This document shows, piece by piece, positions 9,132-17,785 of a DNA stretch of 64,000 nt (within the stretch, counting starts at the first letter, position 1; each line of letters opens with the position of its first letter). Below the pieces are notes generated by a model, which saw only the letters and a program-made list of their open reading frames with translations, was not told where the DNA came from and ran no database searches. Location: positions 124,001 through 188,000 of the forward strand of contig JACFMR010000003.1 of assembly GCA_019455245.1 (NCBI GenBank). Direction: 5' to 3'. The stretch comes from Opitutaceae bacterium. GTDB taxonomy: Bacteria > Verrucomicrobiota > Verrucomicrobiia > Opitutales > Opitutaceae. A program made the position numbers and the translations under genes.

Positions 9132-11228
9132 ATGCACACCTTCCACCTCTCCCCGCGCGGCCGCGACACGGCCGCAGGCTCCGCCAAACAGCCCTGGCAA
9201 TCGCTTGCCGGCGCCCGTGACAATCTCCGCGCGTTGCGCACGGCCGGCAAAATCACCGGTCCGGTCACCGTCCTCGTGCAGGACGGTGTTTACGAACTCA
9301 AGGAGACCGTCGTTTTCGGTCCCGAGGATTCCTCCACCCGCTTCGCCGCGGCCCCGCGCGCCAACCCCGTATTCGACGGCGGAGAGAAATTGACCGGCTG
9401 GAAAGTCGGCGAGCGCAACGGCCGCACCGAATGGACGCTCGACCTGCCCGAGGTGGCGCAGGGCAGACGCTTCTTCCGCTCCCTCTTCGTCAACGGCCGC
9501 CGGGCCCCGCGCGCACGATTCCCGAAGTTCAGCCCTGACGCCAAGGGCGCGCAAAACGTCCTGCGCATCGGCGAGATCCTCGAACCCGAAAAGACCGACC
9601 TCTTCGCCGGCCGCGACACGTTCAAACCCAAGCCCGGCGACCTCTCGCCCGACTGGGCGTCACTGCCCTCGGCCGAGTTCGTGGTGCTGCACTACTGGAT
9701 CGAGGAACGCCTGCCCAAACCCGCGCTCAACCCGCGCACCGGCTGGGTGAGCTTCGCGCGCCGCAGCGCCTTCGCGCTTTACGAGGCCCACGAGGATGCG
9801 CACGGCAACAACGCCCTCGCCCGCTATTACATCGACAACCTCTTCGAGGCGCTGACCGAGCCCGGCGAATGGTATCTCAACCGCGAGACCGGCCGCCTGC
9901 ACTACCTGCCGCGGCCCGGTGAGACCCCCGCCAACACCGAGATCCGCGCCCCGCGCCTCCACCTGTTCGTCCATGCCACCGGCACGTTTTTCAGCGACGG
10001 CAAGGAAACCCGCGACGCCCACTGGACCGCCCACGTGCGCCAGCTTGAGTTCAGCGGTCTCACCTTCCGTCACGGCGACTGGTATTCGCCCGTGCCCGAG
10101 GTGCCGGCGCATCACCGCACTTTCGGTGAGGAACTCCCGATCGGCGGCAGTCCGCAGGCGGCCTGCTATGTGCCCGGCGCGCTGACCTTCCGCGGGGCGC
10201 GCGATTGTGCGGTCACCGATTGCGAGATCAGCCAGGCCGGACTCTACGGCCTCGAATTCGGCGCCGGCTGCCGCGAATGCGCCGCCGTGGGCAACCACCT
10301 GCATGATCTCGGCGCCGGTGGCATCCGCGCCGGCGGCACCGATCTCGACAGCCACACCGAGGGCTTCACGTCACAGCTGCGGATCACCGACAACCACATT
10401 CACAACATCGGCCGGATCTTCCACCAGGGCGTGGGCGTTTTCCTCACCCACACCGCCGAGTGTCTCGTTGCGCACAACCACATTCACGACACCTGCTACA
10501 CCGGCATCTCCAGCGGCTGGACCTGGGGTTATCGCGAGACGCCCTCGCGCAACAACCGCATCGAGCACAATCTCATCCACCACATCGGCGCCGGCATCCT
10601 CAGCGACATGGGCGGCATCTATACGCTCGGCGTCCAGCCCGGCACCGTCATCCGCGGCAACCACCTGCACCACATCTGGTCGCAGGCCTACGGCGGCTGG
10701 GGCATCTACCTCGACGAAGGCACCGCCCATCTCACCGTCGAACACAACCTCGTGCACGACACCAAGGACGCGCCGTTCAACATCCATTACGGCCGCGAAA
10801 ATGTCGTGCGGCACAACATCTTCGCCCGCGGCGCCCACGCCCTTGCCTCGGTTTACCGCGTCGAACCGCACCGCTCGGCCAACTTTTTCAACAACATCCT
10901 TGTCGGCCCCAGCCGGCTGCTTTTCTGCGGCGGCTACAAGGGCGACGTGCGCGAGTCCCTCGAATCCAACGCCAATTGCTTCTGGTCCCCCGGCGGCAAA
11001 CTCCCGCCCAACGGTCACCCCGGCACGCGCAAGGATGTGCCGCGCAAATTCAGTTGGACCGCCTGGAAACAGGCCGGCCACGAAGCGCTCTCGATCGTCG
11101 CCGATCCCAAGCTGACCGAAGGCAAATCAACCTGGCGCCTCGCCAAAAACTCCCCCGCCCTGAAACTCGGCTTCAAACCGTGGGACTGGAGCAAGTGCGG
11201 CGTGCGACTGAAGGACCGGCGCTCCTGA
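9132..11228 (+). CDS. Right-handed parallel beta-helix protein (pectate-lyase-like fold)
   Basis: This 698-residue protein has a long run of beta-helix rungs in roughly residues 330-590, recognisable from recurring Asn-His-(Leu/Ile)-His units: GNHLHDLG, DNHIHNIG, HNHIHDTC, HNLIHHIG, GNHLHHIW, HNLVHDTK. This is the pattern of PF13229-type carbohydrate-active beta-helices, including polysaccharide lyases and GH families. The N-terminal part (residues 5-110) resembles the cap that precedes such domains (AGSAKQPWQSL...GPVTVLVQDGVYEL). No convincing signal peptide is present at ATG 9132. The upstream palindrome suggests substrate-controlled transcription. Exact enzymatic activity unknown. Confidence 0.85.
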   Translation: MHTFHLSPRGRDTAAGSAKQPWQSLAGARDNLRALRTAGKITGPVTVLVQDGVYELKETVVFGPEDSSTRFAAAPRANPVFDGGEKLTGWKVGERNGRTEWTLDLPEVAQGRRFFRSLFVNGRRAPRARFPKFSPDAKGAQNVLRIGEILEPEKTDLFAGRDTFKPKPGDLSPDWASLPSAEFVVLHYWIEERLPKPALNPRTGWVSFARRSAFALYEAHEDAHGNNALARYYIDNLFEALTEPGEWYLNRETGRLHYLPRPGETPANTEIRAPRLHLFVHATGTFFSDGKETRDAHWTAHVRQLEFSGLTFRHGDWYSPVPEVPAHHRTFGEELPIGGSPQAACYVPGALTFRGARDCAVTDCEISQAGLYGLEFGAGCRECAAVGNHLHDLGAGGIRAGGTDLDSHTEGFTSQLRITDNHIHNIGRIFHQGVGVFLTHTAECLVAHNHIHDTCYTGISSGWTWGYRETPSRNNRIEHNLIHHIGAGILSDMGGIYTLGVQPGTVIRGNHLHHIWSQAYGGWGIYLDEGTAHLTVEHNLVHDTKDAPFNIHYGRENVVRHNIFARGAHALASVYRVEPHRSANFFNNILVGPSRLLFCGGYKGDVRESLESNANCFWSPGGKLPPNGHPGTRKDVPRKFSWTAWKQAGHEALSIVADPKLTEGKSTWRLAKNSPALKLGFKPWDWSKCGVRLKDRRS

Positions 11229-11320
11229 TTTGAACCGCTAATTGGCGCTGATGGACGCTCATTACCCCATCCCGGCTTGAATCATCTGCTCGTCGATTAA
11301 CGTGCATTAACGGCTTCCCC

Positions 11321-11425
11321 ATGTCCTACCTCAGCCAAGCTGACTACACGATCCGTTGCGAGTGGGGGCAGAAAGCCATCGAGCAACTCGCGGCGGCGGA
11401 CGTGTTTATTATTGCGACGATCTGA
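11321..11425 (+). pseudogene. Truncated 2-phosphosulfolactate phosphatase (ComB)-like fragment
   Basis: A 34-codon reading frame starts at ATG and contains the segment TIRCEWGQKAIEQL followed by AADVFII. The RCEWG motif plus the following helix and hydrophobic strand matches the N-terminus of ComB-family proteins. The frame then ends at TGA where the family continues with a conserved Asp-Val-Leu segment. About 200 residues are missing. It borders the toxin-antitoxin pair, so it looks like insertion or deletion debris. The identification rests on a short motif. Confidence 0.5.
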
Positions 11426-11480
11426 TACCGCGGCTCAGCGGAGTGGCATGAGCCCATGCCTTTGGGAGCGCGGGCGACCT

Positions 11481-11810
11481 TCAGGCCAGCCCATACATTT
11501 CGACGATCAGTTGGCGCAACTTTTCCGTATCCGCGGCCTTGAGCGCATCCACTTGCTTCACCAAGCGCAGCGTGCTGATGGTCCGTATCTGATCCACTGC
11601 GATCTCCGCGACTTTCCCGGCACAGCGCACGGGCAGGCGCGAGCGCCAACCGGGGTGCAGTTTACTGGTAAGCGGGCAGATCACCACCGTGTCACTGTGC
11701 CGGTTGAGCACATCCATGCTTACGACCACCACCGGCCGTGTCTTGGCCAGCTCGAGGCCGACGGTGGGATCAAGCGCGGCCAGATATATGCCGTAACGCT
11801 CCGGTGTCAT
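11481..11810 (-). CDS. MazF/PemK-type mRNA interferase toxin
   Basis: This 109-residue protein starts YGIYLAALDPTVG and has the MazF-fold core KTRPVVVVSMDVLN, then CPLTSKLHPGW and the helix/strand DQIRTIS..RLVKQV. Family toxins are endoribonucleases cutting mRNA at short motifs, and the conserved Arg of the first loop (KTRP) is present. The gene overlaps its antitoxin by 4 bases (ATGA-type overlap at 11807-11810), so the two are translationally coupled. Confidence 0.9.
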   Translation of the reverse strand: MTPERYGIYLAALDPTVGLELAKTRPVVVVSMDVLNRHSDTVVICPLTSKLHPGWRSRLPVRCAGKVAEIAVDQIRTISTLRLVKQVDALKAADTEKLRQLIVEMYGLA

Positions 11811-12076
11811 CGGTCGAGCGAGTCCAATCCATCAGCAATCGTGGCTTCCTCCAAACCGGCAAACTCATCCCCTTCCTTCACCCGCGCCGTCACCATCGCC
11901 TTGGCGGTCTCCTCCCACGACAACCGGTCGTCACGCACGGGCTTGAGCAAAATGCCCTCGGGTCGTTCCTCGACCGCCATCCGGCCCTTGATCCGGTAAC
12001 GGGCCAGCAACGGTGCCGGCAGACGGACCCCGCGGGAATTCCCAATCGGCACAACCTTGAGCGTGGAAACCTTCAT
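11807..12076 (-). CDS. AbrB/MazE-type antitoxin
   Basis: An 89-residue protein. The N-terminal 45 residues form a SpoVT/AbrB swapped-hairpin DNA-binding domain (VVPIGNSRGVRLPAPLL), and the acidic C-terminal tail is what MazE antitoxins use to block MazF. It is the upstream gene of the pair, as usual for autoregulated modules. A 12-bp palindrome and a TTGACA box directly upstream fit self-repression. Confidence 0.88.
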   Translation of the reverse strand: MKVSTLKVVPIGNSRGVRLPAPLLARYRIKGRMAVEERPEGILLKPVRDDRLSWEETAKAMVTARVKEGDEFAGLEEATIADGLDSLDR

Positions 12077-12083
12077 GTAGTCA

Positions 12084-12110
12084 CCGTAATTACGGCAGAT
12101 GTGCTGTCAA
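12084..12110 (-). promoter_or_regulatory. Promoter/operator of the MazEF-type module
   Basis: On the minus strand a consensus -35 box TTGACA (12110-12105) is followed by the perfect palindrome CCGTAATTACGG (12095-12084), which occupies the -10 region and ends 7 bp before the antitoxin start codon. A palindrome overlapping the promoter is typical of toxin-antitoxin autoregulation. The -10 itself is not well conserved. Confidence 0.5.
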
Positions 12111-12257
12111 GCCGCCCCACTCCACGACATGGGCCAACTTCGTGTTTGCACGGGATATTCCGATTGGCGTCGATGAACGTGCATTCGCGGTCAAACCCCG
12201 GATCGTCGGCCGGGTCGCAGGGCTTGCATCGCATTTTTTCCCGGCCAGTTTCCTCTC

Positions 12258-12359
12258 ATGCCCGATTGGTCTCAATGTCCAGCCGTGGAACGCATTCCCG
12301 GGAAAGTCAGCGGTGACTGGCTCTTCAAGGGCACGCGCGTGCAGCTGCGAGCATTTTGA
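12258..12359 (+). pseudogene. Truncated DUF433 (VapB45-like) antitoxin gene
   Basis: A 33-codon frame begins MPDWSQCPAVERIPGKVSG and reaches FKGTRVQLRAF before a stop. This is the conserved first third of DUF433 proteins, in which the GTRV segment is followed by about 40 more residues with an LPxv-type helix. That remainder is absent. The rest of 12077-12499 shows no other gene. It is probably decayed toxin-antitoxin material beside the intact MazEF module. Confidence 0.65.
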
Positions 12360-12499
12360 CCGGCCGAAAATCAAGCCCCATGCCACTTGGGTCGAAGAAA
12401 CCGCACCAAATTTGACGATGGGCACCTGTCTCGAACTGCCATTTCCTCCGCCACAAAACTGACCCGCAGCTCGTCGTCTCCAACTCACCCGTCATAACG

Positions 12500-12880
12500 A
12501 TGCTCCACCATCTTTCCTTTGCCACGAATGATCTGCAACGCGCCGGCAAGTTTTATGATGCCACCTTGGGCGCACTCGGCTACCGGCGAGTCTGCGATGG
12601 CGAATGGTTCATCGGTTACGGCATCGAAGATGATAAGGACAAGTTCGCGCTCAAGCGGCAGGAGAACCCGATCAGCGTTCCCCGGGAGGGTTTCCATCTC
12701 GCCTTTGCCGCCCCCAATCGGCAGGCCGTGGATCAGTTTTACGCCGCGGCCATGAAGCATGGCGGCACCGACAACGGCGGTTGCGGTTTGCACCCTGAAT
12801 ACGGCCAGAACTACTATGCCGCTTTCGTGCTCGATCCAGACGGCTATTGGATCGAAGCCGTGATCAACACACCGATCTGA
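12500..12880 (+). CDS. VOC-family (glyoxalase/bleomycin-resistance fold) protein
   Basis: A 126-residue single-domain vicinal-oxygen-chelate protein. It opens with MLHHLSFATNDLQRAGKFYD, giving a metal-ligand His at position 4, and ends with the strand YYAAFVLDPDGYWIEAV with the expected metal-ligand Glu. Two betaalphabetabetabeta modules fit the length. These proteins act as dimers in isomerase, dioxygenase or thiol-transfer reactions; the substrate is unknown. It is followed at 34 bp by the TspO gene on the same strand. Confidence 0.85.
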   Translation: MLHHLSFATNDLQRAGKFYDATLGALGYRRVCDGEWFIGYGIEDDKDKFALKRQENPISVPREGFHLAFAAPNRQAVDQFYAAAMKHGGTDNGGCGLHPEYGQNYYAAFVLDPDGYWIEAVINTPI

Positions 12881-12914
12881 ATACTCAAACCTGCAACGTC
12901 TGTTCTTCGTCCAC

Positions 12915-13409
12915 ATGTCGGATACATCTCAAAATCGCACCGTCCACTGGCTGTCCTTGATCGGCTTTCTGGCCGCCTCGTTCACCGCCGCCACCATCGG
13001 CGGCACTGCCACCGCCAGCAGTGTCGAGACGTGGTATCCGTGGGTGCAAAAGCCGGACTGGAATCCGCCGGCATGGCTCTTCGGCCCGGTTTGGACGCTG
13101 CTCTTCATCCTCATGAGCGTCGCCGCGTGGCGCGTCTGGCAGCGCCGGCAACAACCCAACGCCAACCGCGCGCTCGGGCTGTTCTTCGTGTCACTCGGTC
13201 TCAACGCGCTCTGGTCGGTACTGTTCTTCGGCCTGCAACGTCCCGACCTCGCGTTTGTCGAGGTCATCGTGCTGTTGATTCTGCTCGTGGTGATCCTGCG
13301 CCGGTTCTGCACCATCGACCGCGTCGCCGGCTGGCTCTGGCTGCCCTACGTGCTGTGGGTGAGCTTCGCCACCGTGCTCAACGGCACCATCGTCTGGCTG
13401 AACCGCTGA
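12915..13409 (+). CDS. TspO/MBR-family membrane protein
   Basis: A 164-residue protein with five hydrophobic helices. The signature WYPWVQKPDWNPPAWLFGPVW (residues about 38-58, split here only for length) is characteristic of TspO, which binds and may degrade tetrapyrroles such as protoporphyrin IX in the membrane. The C-terminus has the family's WLPYVLWVSFATVLN helix. It lies tail-to-tail with a uroporphyrinogen-decarboxylase-like gene 12 bp away, an interesting but unproven tetrapyrrole association. Confidence 0.92.
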   Translation: MSDTSQNRTVHWLSLIGFLAASFTAATIGGTATASSVETWYPWVQKPDWNPPAWLFGPVWTLLFILMSVAAWRVWQRRQQPNANRALGLFFVSLGLNALWSVLFFGLQRPDLAFVEVIVLLILLVVILRRFCTIDRVAGWLWLPYVLWVSFATVLNGTIVWLNR

Positions 13410-13421
13410 GTCGGATCCATT

Positions 13422-14546
13422 TTACATCCCCATCCGCGCCCAGCCTTGGCGGGACGGATCGCGTGGGGGCAGACCGAGAATTTCGCGACCGAGATCGACG
13501 TAGTAACGGTAGTTCTCCAGCGGCGTGCCGTTGGGGATCTCGTGATCCAGTCCGAACACGCAGCCGCCTTCCCGCATGAGCGGTTGCAGTTTGTATTCGA
13601 GCTCGCGCCGAATCGCCGCCTTGTCCTGCCGCAGCACGTATTTGTCGATGCCGCCGAGCATGGCGAGGCGGTGTCCGTAGGCTTGGCGCACCGCGACCAT
13701 GTCCATGCCCGCGCCGGGCTCCATCGGGTAAATGCAGGTGACGCCGCAATCGAGCAGCGCCGGCAGCACGGCGTTGATGTTGCCGTCGGTGTCGAGCTGG
13801 AAGATTCTCGCGCCGCGCTCCGCCAACGGCTCCCAGATCGCCCGGTAATAGGGTTGAAAATGCTCCCGGATTTGGTTCGGCCCGACCAGCGGGCCCGACT
13901 TGCCGGCGAAATCCTCGTGTACCGAAAGCTGGTCGATCGGCAGCTCGGCCATGATCGGCTCCAATACGCGGCGCGTCGTGCCGGTCAGCGTGGCCATGAT
14001 GTCGGCCATCAGCTCGGGCTGTTCGTAATAGGCCAGGCAGGCATTCTCCTCGCCCATCAGGTCGCGCGGCATGTCGAAGGCGCCGGGCATGTAGGCGCGG
14101 ATGAGTGCGCCCTCTTCCCGGGCTTTTTTCGCTGCGGCTACCTCGGCCCAGTTGATCCGGTCGGGCGTGAATTCGAAAAACGGTTTCACGCACCGCCAGT
14201 CGTCCATGTTGCGCACGGGGAAATTCATCGGCAGTGCGTGCGCGGCGGTCTGCTTGAGCAAGAGGAGCGTACGCCCGAGAAAATCGCGCTGCACGCGGCG
14301 TTCCGGCGTATCCTCCAGCGTGACCGGCGCATGAACACGCGGCAGCGGGTGGCCGCCGAAATCCACGATCGGCACGTAATCCCAATCGAAGGCGGTCAGG
14401 TTGAGCTCATCTTCGGTCGCCCCCTGCGCCCGCCATTCCTCCTCCAACCCGACCAAGGGACCGAACAGTTCGACAAACATCGGACGCGGCGCCGCCCCGA
14501 AGGTCATCAGTTCCAGGTATTCCTCCCGATGAAAGCGCATGGGCAA
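13422..14546 (-). CDS. Uroporphyrinogen decarboxylase (URO-D) family protein
   Basis: A 374-residue TIM-barrel protein of the URO-D superfamily. C-terminal segments fit the family: GARIFQLDTDGNIN, ALLDCGVTCIYPMEP, MLGGIDKYVL and FGLDHEIPNGTPLENYRYYV. It lacks the N-terminal Arg-rich signature of true HemE, so it is more likely one of the methyltransferase-like or environmental URO-D proteins common in polysaccharide degraders than a heme enzyme. No corrinoid protein gene is adjacent. Confidence 0.8.
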   Translation of the reverse strand: MPMRFHREEYLELMTFGAAPRPMFVELFGPLVGLEEEWRAQGATEDELNLTAFDWDYVPIVDFGGHPLPRVHAPVTLEDTPERRVQRDFLGRTLLLLKQTAAHALPMNFPVRNMDDWRCVKPFFEFTPDRINWAEVAAAKKAREEGALIRAYMPGAFDMPRDLMGEENACLAYYEQPELMADIMATLTGTTRRVLEPIMAELPIDQLSVHEDFAGKSGPLVGPNQIREHFQPYYRAIWEPLAERGARIFQLDTDGNINAVLPALLDCGVTCIYPMEPGAGMDMVAVRQAYGHRLAMLGGIDKYVLRQDKAAIRRELEYKLQPLMREGGCVFGLDHEIPNGTPLENYRYYVDLGREILGLPPRDPSRQGWARMGM

Positions 14547-14587
14547 AAAGTCTTCGGCCGGGTCGCATCGCGGCCCGCCAACCGGAG

Positions 14588-15367
14588 CTATTCGGTCGCG
14601 GTCAGTTCGGCGATGAACTTCGCGGCGTTTTCGTTGGTCGGATCGAGCGCGAGCGACTGACGGTAGGCGGCGAGCGCGGCGGTCTTGTCACCGTTGGCGA
14701 GCAAGGCCTCGCCGAGGCTGTCGTGCGTGTTGGCGGAGGTCGGGAAGAGCTCGACGTTGAGCTTGAACACCGCCAGCGCCGCGGCGAGCTGCTCCTTGCC
14801 GAGATAGCGGTAGCCGAGCGCATTGAGCTGCGCTTCGCTCACATAATAGTCGCCGAAGTTGTCGGCCTTGAGCGCGACGAAACGTTCGAGCGCGACCTCG
14901 ACGCCGGTCGAATCGATGATCTCGCGCAACAGGTCAGCCAGCGCCTTGGCCTTGAGATCGAGCAATTCGACGTCGAAGCGCAGCGTCGAATTGGCGGGGA
15001 TCGGTCCGCGATCGCGGTCGCCGTAGGCGAGCGACGGCGGGATCAGCAACGTGGCCTTGTCGCCAACCCGCAGGCGCGCGAAGCCCTCGTCCCAGCCCTT
15101 GATCACCTGGCCGTAGCCCAGGGTGAAGGCGAACGGCTCGCCGCGCGGCACCGAGCTGTCGAACACCGTGCCGTCGGGCAGCGTGCCGGTGTAGTGCGCG
15201 ATGACGACCTGGCCGGTTTGCGGCACGGCCCCGTCGCCGTGATGCGTGACCGCAATCTGCAAGCCGGAATCGGTGGTGGTGAACGCCGGCGCATCTTCCG
15301 CATAGGCGGTGATCGCGCAGGCAATGAAAAGTCCGACCAGACCACGCAGCAGGGGAAGGGATTTCAT
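14588..15367 (-). CDS. FKBP-type peptidyl-prolyl isomerase with TPR tail, exported
   Basis: 259 residues. A signal peptide (residues 1-22, ending AYAED) leads into an FKBP domain (about 25-135) with HYTGTLPDGTVFDSS, VIKGWDEGF and IPPSLAYGDR, which are the standard substrate-pocket motifs. The last 90 residues contain a TPR-like helical hairpin (LFPTSANTHDSLGEALLANGD, one residue more than the split shown). It is a periplasmic foldase. I chose ATG 15367 because the signal peptide starts there. The next gene downstream, the URO-D protein, starts about 40 bp away. Confidence 0.88.
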   Translation of the reverse strand: MKSLPLLRGLVGLFIACAITAYAEDAPAFTTTDSGLQIAVTHHGDGAVPQTGQVVIAHYTGTLPDGTVFDSSVPRGEPFAFTLGYGQVIKGWDEGFARLRVGDKATLLIPPSLAYGDRDRGPIPANSTLRFDVELLDLKAKALADLLREIIDSTGVEVALERFVALKADNFGDYYVSEAQLNALGYRYLGKEQLAAALAVFKLNVELFPTSANTHDSLGEALLANGDKTAALAAYRQSLALDPTNENAAKFIAELTATE

Positions 15368-15422
15368 GCCGCGAGCATGGGGTGGCGACGGCGTGCGGCA
15401 ATCCCGGAGGTGAGGCGTTGGG

Positions 15423-15486
15423 GCGCGTTGCCCCCAACGCGCTGCGGTGGAGCGGGGCTGGCGAAGGCGCGTTGAGGGCAACGCGC
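15423..15486. repeat. Two adjacent GCGCGTTG/CAACGCGC hairpins
   Basis: Two hairpins with identical 8-bp arms GCGCGTTG and CAACGCGC and 4-nt loops lie at 15423-15442 and 15467-15486, between the GxGYxYP and FKBP genes. The same hairpin recurs at 37892-37911 and 59338-59357. It is a dispersed intergenic element, also able to slow or end transcription. Confidence 0.75.
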
Positions 15487-15503
15487 TCCACCTGTTCCGG
15501 CCC

Positions 15504-17159
15504 TCACGGATTGTGATCGATCGGATCGTCGGGCTGTTGGTAGCGCGTTTGGTAAGTCTGGTTGCTGGCGGCGAGTTTCAGGAACACGTCGAGCGGCACG
15601 ACCTCCACCTCCTCGCTGAGCCGACCGAAGATGTTGCGGACCTTTTCGATGGTGTTGCTCTCGCGCACGTGCATCAGGAGGAAATACGGCCGTTGCGGAT
15701 TCAGCTGCATGAGCTCCTCGAGATCGGCGGCGGCCTCGTCGACCGGTCGCGCCACGTCGAGGTAGTAATCGTAGCTGATCATCGGCCTGCCGTCGCGCAG
15801 ATCGAAGGTGCGCGCCGTGCCGTAGCCGTTGATGAAACCGATGGCGTCGGGGAACTGTTCGTAATAGCGGTCGACCAGTTCCTTCGGCAGCTCGGTGTTG
15901 CCGACGTGCCGGTTGCCCTCGGAGTAGTCCATGATCTCCATCACGCGCAGGTCGAGCGCGGCCATCAGTTCGCGCGCATCGGCCATGAGCGCGGGAAACT
16001 TGTCCGCCGGGATCGACTTCGGATACATGTAGCCGGGGCCGCTGAGACCGCCCACGAAGTAGTCGTTGGGCGATTTGTCCTCGTAGAAGAATTGCAGCGC
16101 CACCGGGTTGAGCCGCAGCCAGCCCATGAGCACCTGCCAGCCGTAGGGAATCTCGCCGCGGCCGGGTTTGGTCCACGTGCCGATGCCCATCGAATCGGTC
16201 GCGAGCGCGGCGATGTAAACCTTCGGTTCCGCGGTCAGTTTTTCGTCGCGCGCCACGCTGTGGTTGTTGGCGAATTTGAAGTCGGGCGAGAGTGGGATCT
16301 GACAGGTGAAGGAGACGTTGGGCAGGTTGTGCAGACCCTCCATCTTCAGGCCGAAATTTCCGGTCAGCGTGGTGTGCTGCCCCTCGGTGTCCTTGCCGTA
16401 GGAATGCCAGCCGATGACCGTGCTGGTGGGATTCTGCCGGGCGAGCAATTGCTTCAGCAAACCGAGTTCATCGGGATGCTTGGGATTGGCCGAGAGGTCG
16501 GCGCAGAACGCGCGCTTCATGATCGCAAAGTCGGCAACGCCGGGCTGCATCTCCATGCCGGCGTGGCCGCCGAGCACGGCGTAGTAATCGCGCGAGCAGC
16601 GGTCCCAGTATTTGTCGACCGCCCACGAGTAGATCTCGAAATCGTTCTTGCCGCGGAAAATGCCGCGCAGGTCCTCGACCATTTTCAAACCGTGCTTCTC
16701 GGCCAGCGGGATCAGTTCCTCGCTCACAACCACGGCATCAAGCACGCCGGCGGCGGTGAAAGCGACATTGACCGAGGTGCGCACCGCGCGGTCCCAAACA
16801 ACGTAGCCCTTGGCGTGCTGCGCGAACAGGCCGAGCGCGGCATCGGCATCGTTGAGACCGAGACGCGTGAACTTGGTGCCGTGGCGGCGCTCCATGAACG
16901 TGACCAGCGGGCGCACGGTTTCCCACTGCCAGTGCGTGGGGTATTCGAGATAGACGCGCGGATAATCGCGGTTGGCCAAGCCTTGCAGCGAAATCAGCAG
17001 GACATTCGTCGGGATGTCGCCATCCATCCGCCAGTTTTCCGAAAGTGGAATGATGGTGGCCTCGGCCGGGGGTGAGTCGAGGCGCTTGGGCGCAGGCTGG
17101 GCAACCGCCAATGCAGCGGTCGCGGTGGCAAGCAGGAGGAAGCAGAAGATTTTGCGCAT
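15504..17159 (-). CDS. GxGYxYP-family secreted protein
   Basis: 551 residues with a signal peptide (residues 1-20, MRKIFCFLLLATATAALAVA). The family-naming motif appears as GPGYMYP near residue 373. Other parts match what is expected for the family: an N-terminal alpha/beta half (ISLQGLANRDYPRVYL), conserved GWHSYGKD, and a C-terminal PYFLLMHVRE segment. GxGYxYP proteins occur in carbohydrate-utilisation loci and are proposed to be glycoside hydrolases; the activity is not established. It is preceded by a small secreted-protein gene with a 20-bp gap, so the two form an operon. Start chosen at the signal peptide. Confidence 0.88.
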   Translation of the reverse strand: MRKIFCFLLLATATAALAVAQPAPKRLDSPPAEATIIPLSENWRMDGDIPTNVLLISLQGLANRDYPRVYLEYPTHWQWETVRPLVTFMERRHGTKFTRLGLNDADAALGLFAQHAKGYVVWDRAVRTSVNVAFTAAGVLDAVVVSEELIPLAEKHGLKMVEDLRGIFRGKNDFEIYSWAVDKYWDRCSRDYYAVLGGHAGMEMQPGVADFAIMKRAFCADLSANPKHPDELGLLKQLLARQNPTSTVIGWHSYGKDTEGQHTTLTGNFGLKMEGLHNLPNVSFTCQIPLSPDFKFANNHSVARDEKLTAEPKVYIAALATDSMGIGTWTKPGRGEIPYGWQVLMGWLRLNPVALQFFYEDKSPNDYFVGGLSGPGYMYPKSIPADKFPALMADARELMAALDLRVMEIMDYSEGNRHVGNTELPKELVDRYYEQFPDAIGFINGYGTARTFDLRDGRPMISYDYYLDVARPVDEAAADLEELMQLNPQRPYFLLMHVRESNTIEKVRNIFGRLSEEVEVVPLDVFLKLAASNQTYQTRYQQPDDPIDHNP

Positions 17160-17179
17160 GATGAACTCCGTGTTGGCGG

Positions 17180-17722
17180 TTATTCGGCGGTACCGGTGGC
17201 GCGGGGCGCGGCGGTTTCCACGCGATTGAAAACGTAGGTCACCGGCCGGTTGCGGGTGCTGCGCAGCTCGATGAGGGTGAGCTGACGTCCGTTGGCGGAC
17301 AGGGTGAAATTGCGCAGGATGTTGACCGGCCGTTCGCCCTGTTGCGTGGCCAGCACAAGGTCGCTCTCCAAGCGCAGGCCGCGGCCGCCGTCGAGCCAGC
17401 GGCCGTGCACGGTCTCGGTCTTGTCGCCGCCGATGTAGGCCCCGATGTGACGGTTGTCCGGCCACCACGAGACCGGGACGACGTTGGCGGATTTCGTCAG
17501 ATCGACCGGCGTGGTGTCGCTGAATGTGCGGCGCCCCGCGGCGAAGTTGCGCGTGATCGTGACCACGTCGCCCTCCACGGCGATGGTGAGGTCGAGCGCC
17601 TTCCATCCGCTCAAGTCCGTGCTGCGCTCGGGCAGCAGACGCCAGGTGCCCGTCAGCGGGCTAGCCCAGGCCACGCCCAGGCTGGTGAGAAACAATGCGG
17701 CCAGCAACGTGATGCGTTTCAT
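17180..17722 (-). CDS. Small secreted protein paired with the GxGYxYP gene
   Basis: 180 residues with a signal peptide MKRITLLAALFLTSLGVAWA. The mature part is predicted all-beta with repeated short strands (GTWRLLPERSTDLSGW, DVVTITRNFAAG, LRLESDLVLATQQG, QLTLIELRS), consistent with a lipocalin-like beta-barrel. Family not recognised. It starts the transcript that continues into the GxGYxYP gene and may be its partner in binding glycans or lipids. Confidence 0.8.
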   Translation of the reverse strand: MKRITLLAALFLTSLGVAWASPLTGTWRLLPERSTDLSGWKALDLTIAVEGDVVTITRNFAAGRRTFSDTTPVDLTKSANVVPVSWWPDNRHIGAYIGGDKTETVHGRWLDGGRGLRLESDLVLATQQGERPVNILRNFTLSANGRQLTLIELRSTRNRPVTYVFNRVETAAPRATGTAE

Positions 17723-17785
17723 AACGCCGGATAGCAAAACGCACCCAAGCAGCCTCGCAAACGCAATCGGCCGAAACCGGCCCGC

